Positions 1 to 11,652 of a stretch of DNA of 64,000 nucleotides are shown piece after piece. Where the stretch lies: the NCBI GenBank assembly GCA_003508835.1, contig PUFA01000170.1, positions 2,232,001-2,296,000 of the forward strand, read 5' to 3'. Both the position numbers and the translations under genes were made by a program. The notes beneath the pieces are model-generated. The model saw only the letters and a list, made by a program, of their open reading frames with translations, made no database searches and was not told the DNA's origin. Source of the stretch: Eonycteris spelaea (Eukaryota; Chordata; Mammalia; Chiroptera; Pteropodidae). Numbering within the stretch: the first letter of the stretch is position 1; each line of letters starts with the position of its first letter.

Positions 1-1063
1 AAGCATACTAGATTACTAACACGTGTCCATATCTGGCTTATGGTAAGTCGTCTGTGGTTTTCCTTCCTGGAAAGAAAATCATAAGGCCCAGTTTTAAGTG
101 CTGCCATTGCTACCTACTAAATACACATCTTTGGGTACATAACTTAATGTCTCTTGGTTCATTTCTTATCTATAGAACAGAGGGCTGCAGGGATTATTTC
201 TGAAGTTCCATCTGTGCATTGACCCTGTATGATTCTTTGCCTCTGTTGGTACTATTTTTTGAACAGTTCAAAACAACAGCATCAACAAGTTTGGAATCCA
301 TCATGGTCCAGAAGTCTGAGATTAGTGGGATATGTGGTTGTAAAGTTCTAGTGTATCAACAAATCAATATCTAACTGCCATTTTACTGTCTTCAAAATGC
401 AGCCTTTTATATCAACAGAATAGTCCAGAGCTCTGTTTATTGGAAAGCAGTCCAAGAAAGAGTGATTTAGCGAGAGAAGCTCAAGGAAAGATAAGCAAAA
501 TCAAGGAGAAATACAAAGGTGACTTATAAAATTGACCCAAATCAGGAATCAAATCGATGTTAGGATTTGAGCTAATATTTACTAGTTGCTTAGAAAAAAT
601 TCTCCTGCAAGAAGAAAGCAGTGTTTGAAAAGATATAAATTTGTAAGGTGCCTATAAGCATTTGGAAATGGCTATGAAAAAAAAAAAATAATTTAAAGCC
701 CTAAATCTCTTTGGTTGTTTTAGAGCAGAAATTAAATGCACAGACTGAGTGAGGCTTTTGCATGCAACTGAATAGCTACACCTGCCTGGAGCTTTCCTCT
801 GCTCCGTTAGCCAGTCTGATTGTCTCATACAATAAAAACATCAGAGTTGTTTTCAGTTTTTTCTAACTTACATGCAAAAGATGTCATTTGTGTTTCTAAT
901 AATCCCTTTCATATTTCATGAACAAATAAATTGTGCAGGTATCCAGTTAAATCCCATGCCTTGGAGGACATTTCATGTAATTGCTTCACACTACCTGCCT
1001 CTGTGATGCAACTTTCTAAGCAGAGTTCATATTTATATTTGTTTGTTTTTATTTCCTATACAT
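1..1063. other. Unique AT-rich non-coding DNA
   Basis: I recognise no gene or repeat here apart from a short A-run at about 677-689. A 67-codon reading frame at 931-1134 runs into the adjacent hAT element and has no protein-like character. Confidence 0.6.
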
Positions 1064-1275
1064 CAGGAAACCCCAACCCCCCAGAACCTATCTGCAGCCC
1101 ATTAGGAACCACCGGGCAGCACAGCAGGAAGTGAGTGGCAGGCAAGAGAGCAAAGCTTCATCTGTATCTGCTCCCCAGCATTAACATCACCGCCTCAGCT
1201 CCACATCAGATCATCAGGCATTCGATTCTCATAAGGAGTGCTGATCCCTGGTGCCAAAAAGGTTGGGGACCACTG
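1064..1275. mobile_element. Non-autonomous hAT-Charlie (MER1-like) DNA transposon
   Basis: The 212-bp element has terminal inverted repeats: the left end reads caggaaaccccaaccc and the right end, reverse complemented, starts cagtggtccccaacc. It is flanked by an 8-bp target-site duplication, ctatacat (1056-1063) and ctataaat (1276-1283), matching at 7 of 8 positions, as expected for hAT elements. Internal stretches such as 'gcacagcaggaagtgagtgg' and 'gattctcataaggag' match my memory of MER1/Charlie3-type elements. It is too short to encode a transposase. The exact subfamily is uncertain; the class is well supported. Confidence 0.85.
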
Positions 1276-2189
1276 CTATAAATCATAAAATAGTGGGATG
1301 GGAGAATGTGGAACGTTCCCTTTTATTTTATTGTGAAGGATAGATCTGTTGTTATATGGTGAGCTGAGGGGAAAAAATGAACACATTTAATTCATTCCAC
1401 AAGTTATTTTTGTTGATAATTCTCTGGTTCTAAATTGAGATATTTTGGTTTATCCTTAGAAGAATAGGACTTTTCACTCTTAAGTTTACCACAGAATTAT
1501 CCAGTTGGGGGTCCAAAATAAAATTTTATTTGTTGCACTTGGCTCAGCTTTCAATAGATTTCAAATAGAAACGTTGAAGCCCTGTGGGGAATGGTGAGCT
1601 GTCATTGATTTTGAACTGAACTATCAAATATGCCACTGAGATGATAGATGAATCTCTACGAGTGTACATTACCCTAAAAAAATGGCAATTTTTAAAATTT
1701 CTCCAAACCCCTCAATAACCCAAAACACATTAAATCAGTGCCAACCAGTGTTTAGGACTCATTCAACTTATATCATTAGAGAAACTAAGTTCATTTATTT
1801 TCTCACTTAGTCTTTAGTATACAAAGAAAAGATAGGTTTATAAACAATATACATATCCTATCTGACTTAGGCAACTCTACCATAGATATGATTGGGCAGC
1901 TTGTTTCTATAGTTATCATTTTTATGGTATTTTGATTCTATAAATCTTTTGTTAATCGATACTTAGAGGGTTGGGGGGGTTGTTTGTTTTGTTGTTGTTG
2001 TTTACATCTTCTCAAGTTTGAAAGTCTGCTGACAAATCTTAAGCCTAAAATGTTTGCCAGGTGAAATGTTATGAAGTCCTTAATTTTTTCTTGTCAAGAT
2101 CTAAAAACATTTTCTGTGACCCCCTAGAGCTAGAAGTATTGATTTTTTAATGGGTACACTTTTCTCAAATGGAGTGCATCACTTACGTC
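1276..2189. other. Unique AT-rich non-coding DNA
   Basis: Nothing recognisable, apart from a short G/T-rich low-complexity patch at about 1968-2002. Confidence 0.5.
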
Positions 2190-2305
2190 CAATGTCCACT
2201 CCTTTGTTGAAGGAGCAGTTTTTTGTTTCCAAGTAGTCACTGTTCTCCTTTTTGCTATAGATAATGCTATATTTAAGAATCTGTATATTCTCCCAAGGAA
2301 AGTTA
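2190..2305 (-). mobile_element. Possible degenerate L1 3'-region fragment
   Basis: The plus strand resembles the reverse complement of old L1 3' regions: a 'tgtccactcctttgttgaag' block followed by a 'gctatagataatgctata' block, in the order and spacing of the classical antisense L1 segment. Divergence is high and the boundaries are guesses. Confidence 0.35.
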
Positions 2306-3044
2306 AAGTTGGTCTTCCATGCCAGGAAGCAAAGATGCGATTAGATGTTAATAATTGATACGTTGATATAAAAGTTACAACAGAATTTTGAATATGGAAT
2401 TTTAAAACATAGAATTTCAAGCTTTGTTTTACATAATAAACGTACTTTATATATTTTGAAATCAGGTGGGTATATCTCCCTAGGTTGGGGTAGATAGATC
2501 CACTATTTTTTCACTTTTATACAGATTTTCTGAAGAAGTTAGGGATTGCAGAAGGATTGTCAGAAATTAAGATTTTTTTTATTCCACCTTTATGAAAAAG
2601 AAGAAATGCATCCTGACAGTGAGGAAGTTATAGTTTCTATTTAACCAAAAGTTCCAATCACATTGTTGACCACATAACCACTATGTATTTCCTAATAATC
2701 TAAGATGCATGGTGGTAGATGGTGATAGAAGGTATTCTTTTAGAGATTTACCATAGCTCTCTTGTCTTAGGACAAATGGAGCTGAGACTTGTCTGTTCTT
2801 CTTCAGTTCTTTCTGGGTCCCCAGACAAGGTGCTCATCCATCCATTTTGACACCTGTTCCTTAAGATGGCCTTGCTCATAGACATGGGCTACTAGTCAAT
2901 ATTCATTAAATTTTAAAAAGCTACCCGATGCTTTATTAATTCAAGGACAGTTTGCTCTGTCTCTGCACAGTTTAGGAAGAGTAGTCCAAAGAGAGAAAGT
3001 TGAGAGTACGTGATATGGTGGAAAATCACAGGTATCTCAATGGG
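2306..3044. other. Unique non-coding DNA
   Basis: No gene, RNA or repeat recognised in this stretch. Confidence 0.45.
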
Positions 3045-3420
3045 TATAAAGCGCAGCATTCGAGAGGCTCATTAGGAGAGATGAGGCTGGAGAAGTTTGA
3101 AGGGCGGGGGGGCGGTCAGCAAAAGGCAGAAGGAGCTTTGTTAGGTGCCTTACATGCTGTGGCCTAGAGTTTGGATTAGATTCTGAAAGCAGGAGAGCCA
3201 GCGAGTGACATTGATCCGGGGAGTAACATATTAACATATTTGTTTTGTTACTTTGTGAAAGTTCACTCTGGACGCTTTAAGAAGAAAACCTTAGCTCGAG
3301 AGAAACTGGAGGCCTTTGACCAGTGAGAAAGCTCTGTAAAGACACTTGAACACACAGTGAAAGCAGTAACTGTGGATTGCGGTAAAAAGGCAGACTGGAA
3401 AGATTTCTAGAGAACAGAAT
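3045..3420 (-). mobile_element. L2 LINE fragment
   Basis: Read on the minus strand this is the non-coding 3' region of L2. On the plus strand the diagnostic blocks appear in antisense order: a 'ggcctagagtttggattaga' block (L2 'ggactttattctga'), then 'gggagtaacat', then 'gttcactctggacgct', then a diverged 'gcagtaactgtgg' stretch. A G-rich insertion (3101-3115) interrupts it. There is no coding capacity, and divergence fits an ancient mammal-wide copy. Confidence 0.75.
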
Positions 3421-4104
3421 AATTAACATTTATTGTTTGATTAGGTACGGGGTATAAAAAAAATATTAAAAGCGACTGCAGAACCTGATGTAGGTAGTTG
3501 AGTGAAATTTGAAATCCGTTTATTTATCAAATACACCAACACACCATTTTTCAAAAAAGTTTAAGGTGACTTACTAAAATTATAAATAAGAAAATATTAT
3601 AATTAGAATTACAATAAAAATTCAAGTGATTCTTATAAGTAGAATTTCAATTTTACAAATTTATAAAAATATTTTTCTACTTTAGAAATTAATTCGGTTT
3701 TCAACTTTCAGTTTGTGTTCATTTTAAAAGTTCATATATTTATTTATGATCCTTGGCACTATATAAAACTCAAACAATCTACTATTTTCTCCTAATGCAG
3801 GTAACTTATACTCGATTTTATTTTAACTTCCTTATCAGCACTTTATCAATTGGATTTCTATCAATTTCAAAACTGTATCCATTCAATATTAAATATTTTT
3901 AAAATCATAAATGTCAGTTCAAATGATTAATTCTTTAAAAGCTGAACTTATTGTTGCTATTAAAAACAATAAATCTCGGAATAATATACTTTACAAGGCA
4001 TGATTGCTACTGCAACACATTTCAAAATATCAAAACAAAAATGTGGTTAAAATCATACATCTGTGAGATGCAAGGGGGAAATGGTTCTTTAAAATCCTAC
4101 TGTC
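3421..4104. other. Very AT-rich unique DNA
   Basis: Long AT-rich stretch with scattered A and T runs. Nothing recognisable as a gene or a named repeat. Confidence 0.5.
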
Positions 4105-4192
4105 CATCTCCCCTATTTTACAGATGAAGAAACTGAAGGTTAGAGACATCATGTGTCTTATCCAAGGTCACAGAACGATGATACCATTTAAA
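4105..4192 (-). repeat. MIR SINE fragment
   Basis: The plus strand carries the antisense MIR core: 'attttacagatgaagaaact' followed by 'tccaaggtcacaga'. This is the reverse complement of the conserved MIR segment around 'cagtttcctcatctgtaaaat'. No poly(A) or RNA polymerase III promoter boxes remain. Confidence 0.75.
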
Positions 4193-4576
4193 AGGGCTTC
4201 TATATGTGAAAGTTTATAAAGGTCTTAAAATTGATCTAAGGCAATTCTATTATTTCTTTCTCTTTTCCATGAGAAAAGAGCAAACTCACTTAGGCTATTG
4301 GGTGACTCCTTTTTCTTTAAATTTTACAAAGTGTTTTAAAAAATAATTGAATTTGCTTTTAATGAGACCATTTGATTCCTAAAAGGGCAAAAGTGGCAAT
4401 CATTAACAGCGATATTTAATAATTAACAAAAGTTACTGCATGCTTACTATTGACTCTTTGGACCTGGGGACAGTGAGCATTGTTTTGATCTTAACTCTTT
4501 ACTTGAAAACAAGAACAAAATTGGGTTGCTAAGTCCTATGAAGGATGAGTTGGGGGGAGGGTAAGCCTTTGCTATA
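4193..4576. other. Unique non-coding DNA
   Basis: No recognisable feature. Confidence 0.5.
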
Positions 4577-4664
4577 AACCAACCAATCAACCAATCAACC
4601 AATGAACCAATCAACCAATCAACCAATCAACCAATCAACTAATGAACCAATCACCAATCAACTA
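4577..4664. repeat. 8-bp tandem array, (CCAATCAA)n
   Basis: About eleven units of an 8-bp motif, slightly degenerate at both ends (variants aatgaacc and caactaat). Nine exact CCAAT pentamers occur, at 4583, 4591, 4599, 4607, 4615, 4623, 4631, 4647 and 4654. Spacing is 8 bp except where one unit has decayed and where one base is lost. It contains no spacers, so it is not a CRISPR array. The 8-bp period and regular CCAAT content are unusual for a mammalian microsatellite. Confidence 0.9.
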
Positions 4665-4914
4665 ACTGACCAAGCAACAACAACTTTCTGGGATTTCTAC
4701 TTATACGCATGTGACTCATTCCTGCACTTTACGTTTCTAATACTCTTTTGAGTTTTAAAAATAGAAGTAGTTAAGGGAAAGTACAATGTAGAAACAGACT
4801 CTGCCATCCTGTTGGACCAGCCCTGTGAGCTTTGGCAAGGCCTAGAAACAGGTGGGCTACCAAGACTGAGACCAGGTGGTGGGAATCTTACTGGAAATCT
4901 CAGAGCGTCCAGAG
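4665..4914. other. Unique non-coding DNA
   Basis: No recognisable feature. Confidence 0.4.
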
Positions 4915-5105
4915 ACCAAAGTTATTAGAGGACATTTGGAAGCAATTGAGATGATAGGAGAGGACAGAATAAGAGCTTAGCAGTAGCAGTCGGGCAGACC
5001 TTGGAAATTAGAATCACGTATGGTTCAAGAATTGCAGCAGACAAGACAAAGACTGAAAAAATGACCAGTGACCAGCGGTCAAGGCTTGCAGGAATGGATG
5101 TCCGT
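4915..5105 (-). mobile_element. Possible degenerate L2 fragment
   Basis: The blocks 'gaggacatttggaagcaatt', 'gagatgatagg' and 'tagcagtagcag' follow the order of the antisense L2 segment around 'ggctattgcaatagtccagg'. The match is weak. Overlapping 61- and 77-codon frames on opposite strands are not conserved-looking. Confidence 0.35.
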
Positions 5106-6739
5106 GAGAAGCATGAGGGGCCTTGCGATAAAATGGAGGAAAAATGTAGGCAAGGCAATTTTCTTTACTTAATAGGATGTTCATAAATACTCACTGCTAG
5201 TAAAAACATTTAAATAAATGTCAGTCAGTAAATCAGTCAGTCCCAAGCCTTGGACAGCGCCGAAACCCACTGGTGGAGAGCAGGTAAAAGAAATAACTAG
5301 ATGGACGAGGGCTGATGAGAAACCTCATTTTCACGTGGGATGGGGTCGCTGGCTTTCCTCACACTTGTGGCGAGCTGCTCTGCTATTATCAGTCAGTATT
5401 TGCACAGCGGGCTCTATAAATTCTTCTACCAGAGGATGGCGTTCTCAGACATAGTTTATATGGTCAAGTGTCTTAGCCTTGATATTCTTTCTGTTCGTGA
5501 GACATGCAGATAGAAAGTTTTTGTTGCAGGCTTCAAAGAGCTCTACATTTTAATAGATCCTCAGCATAATAGGTTAGAATTTGTCAGAGTGCCAAGATAA
5601 CTTCCTACTAAATATTATAACATAACAAACACTTGGTTTGATATTTGTCATTTGCTGTCTTGATTTTTGCACCTCTGAAAATATTTTTTAACACATGAAA
5701 AATCATCTTTACTATTTTCCAAAAAACCACCTTACCATGGTAATCAGGGAAAAAGTACCATAATTGACATTCCTCCAAAAATTAAATCCAAGAGCTTTAT
5801 TCAAGTTTTGTGGAGTAGTAAAATTAGATGTATGATCAATTCAGCCTCTTAGGATTATATTATTTTATTCTCTCATGTTAACATCTCTATTATGAGTGTA
5901 TAGAAACGCACCCTACATTGTGTTCACAAAGTCAGATATGTGTGGCAGTCAGGGACGCCAGCCAGCTCACCCCATCGCTCTTCAGAAGGTTGATTTTTCT
6001 CAATGCAACATTTTGTTGCCACTGCTATGTGATCAGGGTCTCCGACATTTTTTAGATTGTTAGTAAATGTGGTAAATTGGAGTAATTTCTGATGAATGTC
6101 TTATGATATACATAAATTAATAGGTAAATCGGAAGCAGGTATGTATGTCGAAGAATGGATTTTTATTAACTATGTTAAGGGCTGGAATTTAACCTGCACT
6201 ACTTCTAATTATGCAAAGTCAGCTTTTCTCCTGGAAAAATTAAATAGTGAAAACGTTTTATTTCTTTTACACAAAGAGGTTACTGTTTTAAAAGTACCAT
6301 TTAATAGTGGAAGAAATGATTTAAAAATTCTCTTGATAGAGAAGAGTGAAAGTGTAAACTGTGGATAACTATGTAATGTCACTATTATCTTATCAGAATA
6401 GTTTCACTGAGGTGGTGTGCAACTTAACACAATACAGTGAGCCTCCCCCATGTAGACTGCAGGACTGAGAGGTGAGCCAATATTGCTGAAGTTAATCAAT
6501 ATCCAGCCTTAGCAGTTAAATATACTCACAGGGATTTTTTTTTTTTTAAAGGGTCTGACAGCAGAGAAGGAAAGTTTTTAACAAGGTCACTAAACATAAA
6601 AATTAAAAGAAAGCCTTTATTTTAAGCCTTTATGGCATTTTGCCAGGCAAGATATTTACCTCTGCTCCCCTTCAGATGATTAATTCATATCACCCATGAA
6701 CCACACAGTCTTAGAATAAAGAACAGGACAAAGGATAGA
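5106..6739. other. Unique non-coding DNA
   Basis: No gene or named repeat recognised. There is a small GTCA-repeated patch (5218-5245) and a T-run at about 6536-6548. A 90-codon frame at 6096-6368 shows no domain and has AT-rich composition like its surroundings. Confidence 0.45.
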
Positions 6740-6835
6740 AGAGAAGAGCACTTAGAACTGTGTATTAAGGCCCATGATAGACACTCAACAAATACATGTG
6801 AGAGAATATGTATATGAATGAAAGAATAAATATTG
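6740..6835 (+). mobile_element. L2 LINE 3' end
   Basis: Contains the L2 terminal pattern: 'agcacttagaactgtg', then 'gatagacactcaacaaat', then a 'gaatgaaagaataaat' tail like the tgaatgaatg repeat that ends L2. Short 3'-end copy without coding sequence. Confidence 0.7.
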
Positions 6836-7149
6836 GGAGGAAAAGAAAAAGGAAAGGGTTGTGGACAGGAAATAGCTATGAGGACTGATGGAAGATGTGC
6901 TTTGAAAAGTGATAAGGAGGGAACTTTGACCACCATACTGGCCACAGAGACTCTCCTGGCAATAATAAAATACTTTAAAGCTACATGAAGGATCCTTTAT
7001 AGGGCTGGGAGACCCCCAGAATGACGGGGTTTGGGAGGCTCACACATGAGTCACCACTTGTGGACAGCCTCTCCTTTTTCTGAGGGTATTTTTGCAGTGT
7101 CAGAGAAACTAAAAGCTCCCCAGGAGAAAGACTGTACATAAGTATGATG
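6836..7149. other. Unique non-coding DNA
   Basis: Purine-rich start, otherwise nothing recognisable. Confidence 0.4.
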
Positions 7150-7325
7150 TGCATGGCCATTTGAAGTCGAATAGATTTGGGTTCAAAACAGGGTTCTGTT
7201 ACTAAATAGCTATATGATGCATTTCCAGAAAATGACTTAACCATTCAGAGCTCAAAGGAGAGACTATATATCAAATGCAATGGCCCATGATATTTACTAG
7301 AAACATGGTGCAATAAATGTGTACT
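7150..7325 (+). repeat. MIR SINE
   Basis: Sense MIR order is visible: 'gatttgggttcaaaacaggg' (MIR 'cctgggttcgaatccc'), 'ttactaaatagctatatgat' (core 'cttactagctgtgtgac'), 'aaaatgacttaacc', and near the end 'ggtgcaataaatgt'. Nearly full length but old and diverged. Confidence 0.75.
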
Positions 7326-7849
7326 TAAAGCAAGCAGTTAACAGTATTACCATACACTATAGATAGAACTCTCTCTTACATATTCTGATTTAGTTTTATT
7401 TTCATTCAGATGATTCTGGGCTATTTTCTACATTGATGAAAAATTTTCCAACTTCTGCTGACCACACATGCAATTAACCTATGTCATTTTTTGCTGGTCT
7501 TATAATCAAGTTAGTCTATAGATACAGGAGATTTATGTGTAATGTTAATTATGATTCTCTGCTGAAATAAAAAAATAATATAAAAGAAAATCTGTATTGC
7601 TGATAAGAAAATTTTGATCATAGTTATGTTTTTACTTGTGAATTATTCCACAAAGAAGTTTTCTATCCAATTAAGATGCTGCTGATTGTTCAGCTAAGCA
7701 TCTAGCCATAATAAAGGCTCTGTGATAGATTCTTATTTTGGCTCTCCTTAATTTCCTGCTTCACTTTTCTTATCTCTCATTCTTTTTCCCTAGGACAGTA
7801 TTCCATAATAAAATAATGGAACACAAGATCTTTGCCTCATGTTAAGGCA
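7326..7849. other. Unique AT-rich DNA
   Basis: No recognisable feature. Confidence 0.5.
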
Positions 7850-8345
7850 ATACCCAAGTGGAAATGTCGAGTAAGCAACTGAATAGATAAGTCTAGAGTT
7901 TAGGAAAAAGGTCTAGGAATAGAGATTTTGGAGTTGTTAGTATATTAATAAAATTAAATGCCTTGAGACTGAATAAGAAGCACGAGAGAACAAGTTTAGA
8001 TAAAGATACATGAGGTCTTAGAGCTGGGACACTTCATTATCCAAAGCTTACAAGTTGAAGAAATATAGCAAAGGAAGCTAAGAGGGAATAGCCAGTAAGG
8101 TAAGAGGAAAACAGGAGAGTGTGTGGTATCCTGAAATCCAAGAGAAGAAAATATTTCAAGAAGGAGCATGATGAACTCTGTCAAAGCTACTGAGGAGTTA
8201 AGTAAGACGAAGGCTGAGTTTTGAACATTTTGTTTGTCAACATGGTGGTCACTGTGTTCTTATCTTAGTAAAAGTTTATTTGCTAGATACTGGGGTAAAA
8301 TTCAGGCCAGAGTGGGTTCAAGAGAGGATGAGAAGATAAAGCATT
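7850..8345 (-). mobile_element. L2 LINE fragment, inverted relative to the next copy
   Basis: The plus strand reads as antisense L2: 'aaatgtcgagtaagcaactg', 'aagtctagagtttaggaa', 'tagagattttggagttgtta', 'ccttgagactgaataagaag', 'ggagagtgtgtggtatcctg', 'caacatggtggtcactg' and 'agagtgggttcaagagagga', in consensus order. The left end (7850) is the consensus position closest to the 3' end and the right end is the most upstream. With the sense copy that follows it forms an inverted pair that could be a single L2 with an inverted 5' part. Confidence 0.8.
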
Positions 8346-8384
8346 TGTTTTCTCTAATCTTTGCATTTATTTTCTTGGTGACTA

Positions 8385-9450
8385 TAAGCAGTCTAAATGC
8401 ACTAAATACAATCTACATATTGGAAATGCCCAAATGCATATATGCAGCCCAGACTTCTTACCTTATCTATACAATGATATGTCCAAATACTTTCTTAACA
8501 TCTCAACTTAAATTTCTAATAGAGAACATAAATATAAAATATCCAAAACAGACTCCTGAACTCCTCGTCTTCTCCAAAAAAAAAAAAAGTCTTATTCTCC
8601 TTTAATCTTCTAATGTCTCAGTTAATGGGCATTTCATTCATTTAGGTTTTATGTCTAAAAATCTTAGAGTCAGTCCATGACTTTCTGTCTGCACACATAT
8701 AATATTCAATTTGTCAATAAACTTTGTAAAACCTACTTTTAAAACATATCTAAAATTATATCCATTTTTCACTTCTGTCATCACTGTCCTGGTCCAAGAG
8801 ATCATCATATTTCTTACCTAGACTGTTGCAATAGTTTTCTCTCTGGCCTCCTTGCTTCATTCCTTTCTTCCATCCCTTTTCTCCATTTATATTCAGAAGA
8901 ACAGCTAGGGACAATATTGGAAAAGTAATCACACTCAAGTCTCTCTCTGCTCAGAACCTACTAATGACCTCCCTGTTAGAAAAAAAGAATAAGTATGTTC
9001 AATGGTCGACAAGCTCATATTCCTTCAGTCTTTATTACTTCTCTAAATTTATCTCTTGCTGCTTTCCTCTTCACTATACATTAGTATCTGGGCTGTTTCT
9101 CCAACAGTTTTGGGAACATTCTGGCTTGGGAGCCTTTGCCTCAGCTATTCCCTCTGTCTGGAATGCTCTTCCTCCAGGTAACTAAAAAGATCATTCCCTT
9201 ACTTCTAGCAAGTCTTTGACCAATTGTGACCTTCTCGTTATGGTCTATTCTGACCATTCTACTTAATATTGCAATCCTAACCCTATCCCCATTTATAATT
9301 TATTTATTGTGTTAGCTGACTGTCTTCTTCAAGTAGGATGTAAATTCTTTTGACAGAGATTTTTATCTAATTTATTTATTATTGTTTTTAATACCTTGAG
9401 TACTACCTGATCTACAGTAAGTACTCAAAACATATTTGTTGTATAAATAA
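8385..9450 (+). mobile_element. L2 LINE 3' region, about 1 kb
   Basis: Long sense L2 copy running to the element's 3' end. Landmarks in order: 'atatccaaaacagactcctg' near 8540, 'tcaccatcact'-type blocks, 'cttacctagactgttgcaat' near 8815, 'ctctggcctccttgcttc', 'tctggaatgctcttcctcca' near 9160, 'gactgtcttcttc' near 9320, and 'tacagtaagtactcaaaaca' with 'tttgttgtataaataaa' at the end. No reverse transcriptase is present because this is all 3' non-coding sequence. Short frames at 8234-8605 and 8964-9185 lie inside it and are not genes. Confidence 0.85.
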
Positions 9451-11437
9451 AATCGTTATAAATACATTTGCACATATATGTATAGATATTTTTCAGGCAG
9501 AAAATATTGGAAATTTTTTAAAATAAGCTCAATATTATCTACATTGAAATAAAACTCCCTTGATTCACCAGCTTGCTTTAAAATTAATGTAATCTTTGCA
9601 TTGATGACATAGAATTTTTGATGTTAATGTTCAAAGGTGCTTGTAAGTTGTGCTCCAGCATGTTAGAATGCTATTATTGATGTGGAGAGCCAAAGATAAG
9701 GGAACACCAAGAATAAGATGAAAAGAAATGTTTAAGATGGGGATATTTTGGAACATTCGCTGATAAAGCACAGAATGGGGGTATGTGGATATGAGTTCCT
9801 TATTCAGAGCCAGCTTGAACAATATGACCCTTTCCCAAAGCTTCTTACACTTTCCTTAGTTTACTGATGTGAAGCTTCTGTTTTATTGAAGCTTATAGCG
9901 ATAAGAATGTTGAGCCCAGACTAACATCTATCTCCTTCTTCGAAATACAATCAAGCCTTTTAGCACTTAGGAGAAAAATATTTTTATATTCAAATGAAAA
10001 ACAGAGAGCAAGAAAAAAATAAGCTTTTTACCATGGGCATTCTCCCATTTTCTTAAACAAAATATGTCAATTCCAAAGACATCCTTTATTTCTCCTTAGA
10101 GATTTTCTAAAACATAGTAGAGAAAAATAGGTTGTTAGTACATGACTTAAAAATAAAACAAAAAAAGTCCCTCACATAATGTCAACAGAAAATCTAAGAA
10201 AATGTGCTGCCCTGGACTTTCAGCTTTGGTGATAGAGTAACAAACGATTACTTTAAAACCTAAGAAATCTTTCTTTAAAAAAAAAAAAAAATTGTTGTGC
10301 TCGTATTTGGAGAAAAAATTGTAAACATTATGTAAAAAACAATATAAAACTATAGGTAGATGATTGGCAAAAACAACCTAGAATTTGAGATCAATGATCT
10401 TTATTGGCATTCTTGAATAAACAAAAGAAGAAAAATAACCCTTCATTAGACTCAACAACAGATAGAAACCACAGCTGGCATGAAGGCTGTATTTCCTGTA
10501 TGCAAAGTCTTTAAGTAGTGCTTTACATTTGCTTAACGAGACAGAGTGATTTACATTTCCTTTTATTTCTTTATTTTTTTCTTGGTTTTCCCTGGAGTAT
10601 ATTGTTGGGACCATTTTTCCTTAAATTTTAATTTGTTTTCTGATATATGAGCTCATTTTTCTACTTGGAGAAATGGAACAATGCCCACAACAAAGTGAAA
10701 AATGAAGCTTTCAATCATGAATCGAGTTATTGAGGAAAACAAGTGGCCCTATGTTTAATAGACTACCCTGTCCAAATATGTTGAATGACCAAATTTTTTG
10801 AACATTTTAGTCCTTATTTCTATTTTATGATTTTTTTCCCTTGTGATTCTTTTTTCTCCTCTTTTCAGTTCTGCTTCTCTGTAATTTTACCAAATATTTT
10901 TATTTGTGTTCTGGGGAATATGGATTTGACATTTAACAACCATAAATACCTATAACATTTGTATAATTGAAATCTATCACAGGAAAATGATTGACTTAAT
11001 TTAAAATGTGATTACTTTATATTTATATAAAGATCTTATTATTCAAAATGACTACATTATTATGTAGTACTTTTATAAATGATTCTATATTATTCCAAAT
11101 AACCTGAGAATATTTTATAAGTTCATTTAATAGTAAAAAATTAGTTTTAGACCTTGACCATAGCATATTAAATTATTTCTATATTATGTATATTATGTAA
11201 ATATTTACTTAAGTAACTTCTGCAGTGAATCCAGTTCTGGAGAAGATAAAGCACAGTCTACCCTTTCTCCCCAACTGAATGCAAATATAAACTCTAAACA
11301 GAAGGCATAGATAAACAGCTATCTGAGCACTTAAATGGTAGCATGCAAATTTGGGAAGGAGTCCAGAATTTGGGGGACTCAAAGGCAATCTGACAACCTA
11401 GAAGTGTCACTTGGTGGAAACAGAGAAGGCTTGGGTT
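9451..11437. other. Unique AT-rich DNA
   Basis: About 2 kb with no recognised repeat or gene. An A-run lies at about 10277-10292. The 10.8-11.2 kb part is extremely AT-rich. Confidence 0.5.
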
Positions 11438-11518
11438 GGGGGGGGGGGTTGTTTGTTTGTTTGTTGTGTTTTTTTGTTTTGTTTGTTTTTGTTTTTTTTG
11501 TTTTTGTTTTTGTTTTTG
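11438..11518. repeat. G11 run followed by (GTTT/GTTTTT)n low complexity
   Basis: Eleven consecutive G (11438-11448) lead into irregular GTTTG, GTTTTT and GTTTTTG units. This gives one strand that is almost purely G and T. Confidence 0.9.
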
Positions 11519-11575
11519 GTACTGAGAAGCTGGAAAGAAGAATCCTAAAAGTCCAGGAAAAAACAGAGATAAATC

Positions 11576-11652
11576 CTTTCTTTTCTTTTCTTTTCTTTTC
11601 TTTTCTTTTCTTTTCTTTTCTTTTCTTTTCTTTTCTTTTCTTTTCTTTTCTC
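11576..11652. repeat. (TTTTC)15 pentanucleotide microsatellite
   Basis: Fifteen nearly perfect TTTTC units. It accounts for repetitive reading frames on both strands (FSFLF-type and EKKRK-type peptides), which are artefacts. It is followed by ctcttccatttcag, giving a very long pyrimidine tract ending in CAG that resembles a 3' splice site by chance. Confidence 0.95.

Noticed and set aside
4115..4185. tRNA gene or tRNA-derived SINE of recent lineage
   Set aside because: The segment matches the MIR core. A/B boxes and a tail are gone. No lineage-specific tRNA SINE was seen anywhere in the window.
4577..4664. CRISPR-like repetition
   Set aside because: Eight-bp units with no spacers, in a mammalian genome. 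It is a simple tandem array.
8234..8605. 123-codon frame that could look like a small membrane protein
   Set aside because: It spans the junction of two L2 pieces and is entirely L2 3' non-coding sequence.
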